From: Candidatus Hydrogenedentota bacterium
GTDB lineage: Bacteria; Hydrogenedentota; Hydrogenedentia; Hydrogenedentales; SLHB01
DNA length: 64,000 bases
Assembly: GCA_013359265.1 (NCBI GenBank)
Contig: JABWCD010000009.1
Coordinates: 1-64,000 of the forward strand
Reading direction: 5' to 3'
This document shows positions 52,724 through 60,033 of the stretch, piece after piece. The notes below the pieces were generated by a model. It saw only the letters and a list, made by a program, of their open reading frames with translations. It was not told where the DNA came from and searched no databases. Positions within the stretch are counted from its first letter, which is position 1; the number at the start of each line of letters is the position of its first letter. A program made the translations under genes and the position numbers.

Positions 52724-53578
52724 ATGGACGTTTTCGGGCCGGCAGTTCGTGTGTCTACCAGCCGTCTTGTTCGATTGGCCACCTGCGCATTCATCTGTGC
52801 GATGTACCTGGCAAGCCCCGCTTTCGGGCAAGATCCTGCGCCCGCCGATGCGCCTGCTCCCACTGCCACGACGCAACCCGAACCGAGTACGCCCGCCTCT
52901 GCGCCGGCCGCGACCGCCGAACCACCGCAGCAGGCCGCTGGTGCCCCTAAAACGATGACGTTATGGGACATGGTGAAGGCTGGCGGGACGGTCATGATCG
53001 TCATCATGCTGTTGAGCGTTGCCGCGCTCAGTTTGGTTATTTACTTCATGGTTACGTTGACACCGGCCCGCGAGGTGCCGCTCCAATTCGTCAAACGCGC
53101 GCAGGCGCAAATCCGCGCCGGCGATTTGCGAGGCGCGTACCAGATGTGCGAAGACCGCGACGAATTTATCGCGAACGTGTTGCGCGCGGGGCTGCGGATG
53201 CACGGGCACGATCGGTACGTGATCCAGGAAGCCATGGAAAGCGAGGGCGAACGCCGCGCGGCGCTACTTTGGCAGCGGATTTCGTATCTGAACAACATCG
53301 GCGTGATTGCGCCGATGCTCGGATTGCTCGGCACCGTAACCGGCATGATGGGCGCGTTTGGAGCGATTGCGTATAACGATGCGCAGTCCAAGTCTATTGT
53401 TATGGCGTATAACGTCGCACAGGCCTTGGTCACCACCGCCGCGGGCCTGGTCCTCGGTATCATCGCGTTCATCTTCTATTACTATTTGCGCGGTCGCGTG
53501 GTTACAATCATTGCGCACGTGGAAGCGCACGCGAGCGAATTCGTGGAACTGCTTACGGGCAAAGGGCCGATCGAATGA
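52724..53578 (+). CDS. ExbB/TolQ/MotA-family proton channel with signal-peptide-like N-terminus
   Basis: A proton-motive-force transducer subunit of 284 residues; ATG 52724 has AAAGGAG 10 bases upstream. An N-terminal signal-like segment (LVRLATCAFICAMYLASPAF) and a Pro/Ala-rich linker (about 38-75) precede the channel. Three membrane helices follow: about 85-110, IGVIAPMLGLLGTVTGMMGAF (about 190-210) and ALVTTAAGLVLGIIAFIFYY (about 230-250). The signal-like extension is common in planctomycete ExbB. It overlaps exbD by ATGA. Confidence 0.93.
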   Translation: MDVFGPAVRVSTSRLVRLATCAFICAMYLASPAFGQDPAPADAPAPTATTQPEPSTPASAPAATAEPPQQAAGAPKTMTLWDMVKAGGTVMIVIMLLSVAALSLVIYFMVTLTPAREVPLQFVKRAQAQIRAGDLRGAYQMCEDRDEFIANVLRAGLRMHGHDRYVIQEAMESEGERRAALLWQRISYLNNIGVIAPMLGLLGTVTGMMGAFGAIAYNDAQSKSIVMAYNVAQALVTTAAGLVLGIIAFIFYYYLRGRVVTIIAHVEAHASEFVELLTGKGPIE

Positions 53579-54003
53579 AGTTCGGCAAGCATCCCTTCGA
53601 GACCGAAGAGGCGATGCAGTTGACTGCCCTGGTTGACATCGTGTTCGTGGTCTTGATCTTTTTCCTCTCGACCCACGTGTACGGCTCTCTCGAAAGCGAA
53701 GTGGACGTGCAGTTGCCGACGGCAAGCTCCGCCGTGTCCGGCGAGCGCACGCGCGGCGAGATTTTTATCAATGTGAAGAAGGACGGCAAAATCGTCTTAA
53801 ACAACCGGGAGGTGACGATTCCCGAATTGCAGGACATTCTCAATCGGGTCGCGGAAAACTTTCCGGGCGGCGCGGTAATTATTCGCGGTGACCGTGAATC
53901 GCTGCTTGGAAACGCAATCGCCGTTCTTAACTGTTGCCGAAATGCGGACATTCAAAATGTGTCGTTTGCTGCCTACGCACAAGAGCCTGCCACATCGCCG
54001 TGA
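53575..54003 (+). CDS. ExbD/TolR-family protein
   Basis: The partner of ExbB, 142 residues, anchored by one membrane helix. The essential membrane Asp is in LTALVDIVFVVLIFFLS (about 17-33). The periplasmic domain (about 45-135) has the ExbD pattern IFINVKKDGKIVLNNREVTI. It overlaps both neighbours, so exbB, exbD and the TPR gene are probably translated together. Confidence 0.92.
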   Translation: MKFGKHPFETEEAMQLTALVDIVFVVLIFFLSTHVYGSLESEVDVQLPTASSAVSGERTRGEIFINVKKDGKIVLNNREVTIPELQDILNRVAENFPGGAVIIRGDRESLLGNAIAVLNCCRNADIQNVSFAAYAQEPATSP

Positions 54004-56332
54004 CACGCGGTTGTTTAGTTCGCTCCTAATCGCCGCGGCCGCGCTGTGCCGCGCCGCGCTCGCCGCGGAGGACCCCGAGCAGGGCCAGATCGATTTTGCA
54101 AACAGCCTGTTCCGCAGCGACTACTACGACCTCGCCGCGGACGAGTACCGCAAGTACATCGACATGTTTCCGGAAGGAAAGTTCATCGATACAGCCCTGT
54201 ACCGCCTGGGCGAGAGCGACTATAGCGCGGGCAAACACGAATCCGCGCTCGAAACGTTCGACAAGCTGTTGTCGACACGCGCGGCCGCGCCGGATCGTGG
54301 CCGCGCCACGTTGCGCAAGGGTGAGCTGCTCTATCGTCTGAAGCGCTTGGACGAAGCGGCGCCCGTCCTCCAGTCGCTCACGACAAGCGAGTCGCCGCCG
54401 GAGCTTCGGGCGGGGGCGCTCTACTACCTCGGCAAACTCGAGTACGACAAGTCGAATTTCGATGCGGCGCTGAATTGCTTCAAAGCGATTGTCGACGAAT
54501 TGCCGGACAACGCGCTCGCGCCGTTTGCACGGTACCAGCTTGCGTTGGTCCATGTCGCCAGGAAGGATGGTGAGAACGCGGCGCTTCAGTTCTCCGCGGT
54601 CGCGGATTCGGACGCTGACGCCGCTTTGAAGGTGGAGTGTGGGTTCCGCGCGGCGGAAGCATACGACTCGATCGGCTGGTACGAGGCGGCGGAAACGCGC
54701 TACAAACAGGTGCAGGACCAGTTTCCCGATTCGCCGTATGCGGAACGGTCTGCTTACGGCTACGCGTGGGCGCAGTACCATGCGGGAAGAATTGCCGAAG
54801 CCGTCACCAGCGCGAACGCGTATCTCGATAAATACCCGCAGGGGCCCAATTCGGTCGGCATAGAGTACCTTCAAGGCAACTGTGCGCAGCAGCGGGGCCA
54901 ATACGACGACGCGATCAACGCGTATCGTGCGCTGCTCCAGAAGCACCCCGATTCTCCGTTCGCTGCGCGCGCGCAGTATAAGATCGCGTGGACGCTGTTC
55001 CTCGCCGGCAAGCCGGAGGACGCGAAGCAGGAAGTCTCGACTTTTCTCGCGACGTACAAGGACGCCGCGCTGTTGGGCGACGCGGCGTTTCTTCGCGGCA
55101 CGATTCTGCACTCGGAACAGAAGTTCGAGGAGGCGTATCAGGAGTTCCGCGTAGTCGCCGAGCAATACGCGCAGAGCGAGTTCGCGCCGGAGGCAATGTA
55201 CAAGATGGGCGAGTGTCTCGCGCAGTTGAACCGCATGGAAGAAGCGGCGAACGTGTTCGCGACGTTTGCGACGACCTATCCCAATCACGCGTTGGTGCAG
55301 GAGGCGATTCTGCGTGTGGGCGACGCGAAGTTCCTCGCTGCAAGATTCGCGGACGCCATCGCGGAATACAAGCGCGTACTCGAGAGCGCGCCGGACCCCA
55401 AGAAGGAAGAACTCACGCTGTACCGCCTGGCGGTCGCTTATCACAACACGCAGGACTTCAAGTCGAGTGCCGACGCGTTCCGCACCCTGATCGAGAAGTT
55501 TCCCGAAACGTCGCACAAAGCGGAAGCCCTCGTGCGCATAGGGTTTCAGCTTCTGGGCGATGGGAAGGACCCGGTGCGCGCCATCGAATCGTTTCAGGCG
55601 GCGCAACAGGTGGAGGCGAAGGGGCCGTTTGCGGGGCGCGCGATGCTGGGCCTCGCGCAGGCGCGCTATCAAACGAAAGACCTAGATGGAGCGGCGGATG
55701 CGTTTCTGCAGGTTGTCTCCGGCTTTCCCGAGGTGAAGCTGAATGAGCAAACCTACGGCTGGGCTGCGGAACACCTCTTCGGCCAGAAAAAGTGGGAGGA
55801 CGCGGCGAAGGTGTATGCCGCGCTGCTCAAAGGCGTGCCGGATTACCCGACGCCCGAGCGCGTGAAATTCCGCATCGCGGAATGCAGCGACCGGGCCGGC
55901 AACGCCGAGAGGGCCATAGAGCTGTATCAGGGCGTCGTGGACACGGCGCCGTTGAGCAGTTCGGCGGTCGAGGCAAAGTTTCGCATGGCCAAGTTATTCG
56001 AGAGCAAGAACGACATCGAAAAAGCGCTTGACTACTACGAGCAGGCGGCTACGACCAACACAGGCGGGACCGCGGCTTCGGCGCGCTTTCGCATCGCCGA
56101 ACTGCTTGAAGGAAAACAGGAATTCGCGGGGGCGGCAAAGAGTTATTTACAGATACACCTGATGTTTCTCGATCCCGAGCGCGGCCCGGAATCGTTGTGG
56201 CGCGCGGGCCAGTGCTTCGAGAAAGCGAGCGATACGACGAACGCGAAACGCGCATACCAAGACCTCGCCAAGGCCTACCCCGATTCCGAGCAGGCCGGCA
56301 AGGCCAAGGCGCGCTTGGGCGAGTTGGGCTGA
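53957..56332 (+). CDS. exported tetratricopeptide-repeat protein
   Basis: About 791 residues made almost entirely of TPR-type helical hairpins. The exact start is unsure: ATG 53957 (or 53942) lies inside the exbD 3' end, and a TTG at 54011 is also possible. An N-terminal hydrophobic segment (SSLLIAAAALCRAALAA) indicates export. At least 15 repeats follow, with units such as YYDLAADEYRKYIDMFPEGK and ALYRLGESDYSAGKHESALE. Such proteins are protein-protein scaffolds, similar in place to YbgF/CpoB of Tol-Pal systems. It is followed 3 bases later by the vWA gene. Confidence 0.85.
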   Translation: MCRLLPTHKSLPHRRDTRLFSSLLIAAAALCRAALAAEDPEQGQIDFANSLFRSDYYDLAADEYRKYIDMFPEGKFIDTALYRLGESDYSAGKHESALETFDKLLSTRAAAPDRGRATLRKGELLYRLKRLDEAAPVLQSLTTSESPPELRAGALYYLGKLEYDKSNFDAALNCFKAIVDELPDNALAPFARYQLALVHVARKDGENAALQFSAVADSDADAALKVECGFRAAEAYDSIGWYEAAETRYKQVQDQFPDSPYAERSAYGYAWAQYHAGRIAEAVTSANAYLDKYPQGPNSVGIEYLQGNCAQQRGQYDDAINAYRALLQKHPDSPFAARAQYKIAWTLFLAGKPEDAKQEVSTFLATYKDAALLGDAAFLRGTILHSEQKFEEAYQEFRVVAEQYAQSEFAPEAMYKMGECLAQLNRMEEAANVFATFATTYPNHALVQEAILRVGDAKFLAARFADAIAEYKRVLESAPDPKKEELTLYRLAVAYHNTQDFKSSADAFRTLIEKFPETSHKAEALVRIGFQLLGDGKDPVRAIESFQAAQQVEAKGPFAGRAMLGLAQARYQTKDLDGAADAFLQVVSGFPEVKLNEQTYGWAAEHLFGQKKWEDAAKVYAALLKGVPDYPTPERVKFRIAECSDRAGNAERAIELYQGVVDTAPLSSSAVEAKFRMAKLFESKNDIEKALDYYEQAATTNTGGTAASARFRIAELLEGKQEFAGAAKSYLQIHLMFLDPERGPESLWRAGQCFEKASDTTNAKRAYQDLAKAYPDSEQAGKAKARLGELG

Positions 56333-56335
56333 AAT

Positions 56336-58123
56336 ATGGACGAGCAACTGAGCCGCAATGCCGTGTTGGCCGGCAGCGTCGCGCTGTCGTTGCTGGTGCA
56401 CGTCGGCTTGCTCGCGGCATCGCCTAGCGTGTCTTTCTTGGGCAGGGGCATGCCGGAAGGTCTGCGCCCGGATACGATGCGCGTGCGGCTGCTCGACGAA
56501 TCCGAACTGATGCACCTCGATGCCGCGCCGGGCGCGCCCGGCACCGGCCTTGCCACGCGCCCCGGTTCGGTTATCGATCTGCTGCAGGACGCGCTCGCGC
56601 CAATCGATCAAACGGATACCGCGCTTTCGCAAACTATCGACGTGCCAAACCTGGATCAGCGTGTGGCGCAAGACAAACTCGCCTCCCTGGAACCGGCCAT
56701 TCCAACCGATGTGATCCAACGGCAGCTCGATGCGAAGATTATCGAGATTTCGGAAGATGCCGCGCGCAGGGACGTTCAGGTCGAGCGCCGGCTTGTCGCG
56801 CCGAGTTCAACGCGTATCTTGCCGGAAGACGCGCATCCCGTCATTCGCGGTCTGTCTGGACTGGCTACGGACGACGCACTCATGATCGATCCGCTGGCGC
56901 TCGGCGGGGGATCCGCGAAGCCCGGCGCCGAATCGGGACCGGGCGATCAGCCTATGGATGAGCCAGACCCCCTCAAACCGTCGCGCGAATCGCCGCTCGC
57001 CGATCTTTCGGAGGATGTTCTGCGCGCGCTCCCCGAACTGCCGATGGAAAAGGTTGTGGCGCGGGCCCCGGTCGTGAACGAGATCGTCAGGAACAAGCGC
57101 TTCGATTTCATGGACGACACGGTCACGATGCAACTGGAGACGTTTGTGCCGGCGAACGAGCGGGAAGGGTACTTCCGCCTCCAAATCGTACCGAAGGAAG
57201 GTGAATCGCTTCCGATTCTTCCAAAGGATGTGACCTTCGCCATCGACGCATCGAGCAGCATCATCCAACGCAAACTCGATCAGGCCGCGCGCGGCGTGCA
57301 GCGCAGCATCCAGAACCTGCGCGAGGATGACCGGTTCAACGTCGTCGTTTTTCGCGATACGCCTACTTTGTTCCAGCCCGACCTGATTCCCGCTACCGCG
57401 CAGAATAAGAACGCGGCCGCGCAGTTTCTCAAGGGACTCGAATCGCGCGGCAAGACGGACGTGTACGAAGGCATTCGCCCGGTGATCAACCAGACGCCGC
57501 GCGCGGGTGTTCCCGGCATCGTATTCGTCGTGTCGGACGGCAAGCCGACCACGGGTATCCTCGATGGACGCACGCTCATCAATTCGCTTACCGATCAGAA
57601 CAACTCGAAGTACAGCATCTACGCGTTTTCCGGCGGAAACACGGTGAACCAACATTTGCTCGATTTGCTCGCGTATCGCAACAAGGGCGAGTGCGATGTC
57701 GTGCCGCAGATCGACGATATGAACCGCAAACTTCCGGATTTCTTCTCGCGCTTGAGCGACCCGATTCTGGTGGATTGCGCCGCGGACTACGGGCGAATCA
57801 ACGACGCCGGCGTTTTCCCCAGACAAATCCCGGATTTCTACAAGGGGCAAGTTGTCACCGTGTACGGCCGATTTGATCCCAAGCGTGACCGCGAATTTGC
57901 GATGCGCCTGACGGGTCTCGCGGGCGATCGCAAGAAGGAGGTCGTGTTCAAAGCCGACCTTACAAAGGCCGCAAAGGGCAATGAGAACATCGCGCGGAAC
58001 TGGGCATTCCGCAAGATCTACCACCTTATCGGCGAGGCGACGCGCACGGGCGAAACGCCCGAACTGCTCGGCCAAATCCGTGGGTTGGCGCAACAATACG
58101 GCATCCGCACGAGTTATGATTAG
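56336..58123 (+). CDS. TonB-like N-terminal anchor fused to a von Willebrand factor A domain
   Basis: A 595-residue protein. The N-terminal membrane helix (AVLAGSVALSLLVHVGLLA, about 9-27) contains SLLVH, that is Ser18 and His22 in the SxxxH spacing that TonB uses to contact ExbB/ExbD. A long disordered linker (about 30-230) follows. The vWA domain is at about 290-460, with the MIDAS motif AIDASSS and VSDGKPTTG. The C-terminal about 130 residues look beta-rich (DFYKGQVVTVYGRFDPK), then helical. There is no TonB C-terminal domain. Its gene ends an exbB-exbD-TPR operon, so it should be driven by that proton channel. Function is unknown. Confidence 0.85.
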   Translation: MDEQLSRNAVLAGSVALSLLVHVGLLAASPSVSFLGRGMPEGLRPDTMRVRLLDESELMHLDAAPGAPGTGLATRPGSVIDLLQDALAPIDQTDTALSQTIDVPNLDQRVAQDKLASLEPAIPTDVIQRQLDAKIIEISEDAARRDVQVERRLVAPSSTRILPEDAHPVIRGLSGLATDDALMIDPLALGGGSAKPGAESGPGDQPMDEPDPLKPSRESPLADLSEDVLRALPELPMEKVVARAPVVNEIVRNKRFDFMDDTVTMQLETFVPANEREGYFRLQIVPKEGESLPILPKDVTFAIDASSSIIQRKLDQAARGVQRSIQNLREDDRFNVVVFRDTPTLFQPDLIPATAQNKNAAAQFLKGLESRGKTDVYEGIRPVINQTPRAGVPGIVFVVSDGKPTTGILDGRTLINSLTDQNNSKYSIYAFSGGNTVNQHLLDLLAYRNKGECDVVPQIDDMNRKLPDFFSRLSDPILVDCAADYGRINDAGVFPRQIPDFYKGQVVTVYGRFDPKRDREFAMRLTGLAGDRKKEVVFKADLTKAAKGNENIARNWAFRKIYHLIGEATRTGETPELLGQIRGLAQQYGIRTSYD

Positions 58124-58143
58124 CGTGTGAGTACGCTTGCGCG

Positions 58144-59865
58144 ATGCAAATCGGATGGAATGCGGCGGCATCGCCTCCGCTTCGGCCTTTTCCCCGCATG
58201 AGTCGTACCTGCACGCAGTGGCTACGCGCAATCGCCGATCGCGATCCGGGCCTGTACCACGCATTGGCGCAGTCGTACGGCAATCCAAGCTATGTGTCTG
58301 GTCGCGTGGAACTCATCGCCCGTGTGATGAATGCGTTTTCCGCGCGTTTCGGCGATGCGCCTGTCCGCGTGTTTCGGTGTCCGGGCCGCATCAATCTGCG
58401 CGGCATGCACGTCGACACGCACGGCGGTTACCTGAATCTCATGACGCACCAGCGCGAATTGGTGATCGTCTCGGCGGCGTCCGATGGACCGCAATCGACA
58501 TTCGTCAATATCGACCGCCAATTCTCCGAGGTCCTATTCGATGCGCGCGCGTGGACCGGTCGTGAAACATTTCGTGCGTCGTGGTCGCGCTTTATTACGG
58601 ATGAAGCCGTGCGCCAACACGTTGTGGGGCAGCGCGGCGCATGGGCGAACTACATCGAAGGAAGCGTACTCCGCGCACAACACGAGTGGCGGGCGGAACC
58701 GCTTCGCGGCATTCGCGCAGCGGTCGGCAGCGACTTGCCGAGCGGCGCCGCGCTGAGCTCGTCCACGGCGCTTTCGCTCGCGGCGTTCATGAGCGCGTGC
58801 GCATGGAACGACAAGTCCGTCGACGCCGCTGCGCTCATTACGATCGCGCAGGACATTGAGTGGTTCGCCGGTGCGCGTATCGGCACCAGCGACCAATCCG
58901 GCATGCTGTTGCCCGGCGCAAACGAGGTGGTGAACTTTGCGCCCGCGGCATCGCCCGCGAACGTGGCGCACGTGCGGCGCATGGCGTTTCCCAGGGATTT
59001 GGCGGTCCTCGTCATCGATTCACATACCGGCCGCAGCATCAGCGGCGCGCAGCAGATCAACTACACACGGAACCGGTTCGCCTACTCGCTCGCTCTGGAA
59101 ATCCTTCACCAGGAGATGGCGAAAAGCGGCGTACCGCTCGACCGCCTCGAACGCATGACGCGGCTGAGCGACTTCGCCGCACCCCAGCTCGAACCTCTCG
59201 GCGGCGTGCGTGCGTTGTATAGCTGGCTCGCGCGCGTGCCGCAAACCGTTTCGCTGGACGAGTTGCGGACGCGGTACGCGTTGCCGGTCCTCGAAGAAAC
59301 GTACGAACGGTACTTTGGTCCGGTGCCGGGTCCGGCTCGCCCCACCTCGTTTACGATTCGCGGCCCCCTGTTGTTCGGCCTCGCGGAATCCGAGCGCGCC
59401 CGCTTGTTCGTAGACGCGCTGCTGCACGGCGATCACGAGGTGACCGGGTACTACATGACACTCGGGCACGATGGCGATCGCCTGTTCGACGCGATGGGTA
59501 TGCCATGGTCGCACGACGTGAGCGACGAGGCGCTTCGCCTGCTCGCCGCGCAGCAAACGCCTGTCGCGCGGGTGCCCGGCGCGTATGGCGCGAGCAGCCG
59601 CGCGCTCGACGCAATCGTAGACTGCGCCATCCACGCAGGCGCACTCGGCGCGTCGCTCACGGGCGCGGGCATCGCCGGGGCCGTACTTGCCCTGGTTGAG
59701 GCCGCCTACGCAGAACGTATCGCGGACGGCATCCGGGCGTACATCGCCAGCGGTGAGTACCGTGGTATCGCGCCAAAAGCGGCAGACCTGGATGAACGAT
59801 CGCTCCGCGAAAGCGTCGTCGTCAATGCAGCTCCGGGCCCCGCGGGAGAAATCGTCTTTGAATAG
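58144..59865 (+). CDS. GHMP-family sugar kinase, galactokinase-like
   Basis: A 573-residue member of the GHMP kinase superfamily, longer than normal galactokinases (about 390). ATG 58198 is an alternative start. The galactokinase signature region reads CPGRINLRGMHVDTHGG; the usual Glu of GEHTD is Met here, while His and Asp remain. The ATP loop is GSDLPSGAALSSSTAL, a catalytic Asp is in GTSDQSGML, and the third motif is SLTGAGIAGAVLALV. Phosphorylation of a sugar is likely, but the Glu-to-Met change leaves galactose doubtful. It lies 20 bases after the vWA gene and may share its transcript. Confidence 0.85.
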   Translation: MQIGWNAAASPPLRPFPRMSRTCTQWLRAIADRDPGLYHALAQSYGNPSYVSGRVELIARVMNAFSARFGDAPVRVFRCPGRINLRGMHVDTHGGYLNLMTHQRELVIVSAASDGPQSTFVNIDRQFSEVLFDARAWTGRETFRASWSRFITDEAVRQHVVGQRGAWANYIEGSVLRAQHEWRAEPLRGIRAAVGSDLPSGAALSSSTALSLAAFMSACAWNDKSVDAAALITIAQDIEWFAGARIGTSDQSGMLLPGANEVVNFAPAASPANVAHVRRMAFPRDLAVLVIDSHTGRSISGAQQINYTRNRFAYSLALEILHQEMAKSGVPLDRLERMTRLSDFAAPQLEPLGGVRALYSWLARVPQTVSLDELRTRYALPVLEETYERYFGPVPGPARPTSFTIRGPLLFGLAESERARLFVDALLHGDHEVTGYYMTLGHDGDRLFDAMGMPWSHDVSDEALRLLAAQQTPVARVPGAYGASSRALDAIVDCAIHAGALGASLTGAGIAGAVLALVEAAYAERIADGIRAYIASGEYRGIAPKAADLDERSLRESVVVNAAPGPAGEIVFE

Positions 59866-59970
59866 GGGACAATTCGACTCATTTGTGCCGCATCATAGTC
59901 CTCGTATTGCTCCGTTTTTGCCTTGATGATTCTGGCGTGGTCCATCGCTACGGCACATGCATTCCAAGAT

Positions 59971-60009
59971 CGATTACGATTACGAGCACGAGCACGAGCA
60001 CGAGCACGA
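59971..60009. repeat. hexanucleotide repeat tract, copy 3 (inverted)
   Basis: CGATTACGATTACGAGCACG followed by further GAGCAC units. It is the reverse complement of the GCTCGT/AATCGT tracts at 16551 and 21483. It sits in the 168-base gap between the GHMP kinase gene and priA, 24 bases before the priA ATG. Confidence 0.85.
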
Positions 60010-60033
60010 AAGAACATAAACGATTAACGCAAG

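Noticed and set aside
52584-52958. Open frame spanning the porin terminator into exbB
   Set aside because: It starts within the hairpin and runs into exbB in another frame. It has no signature.
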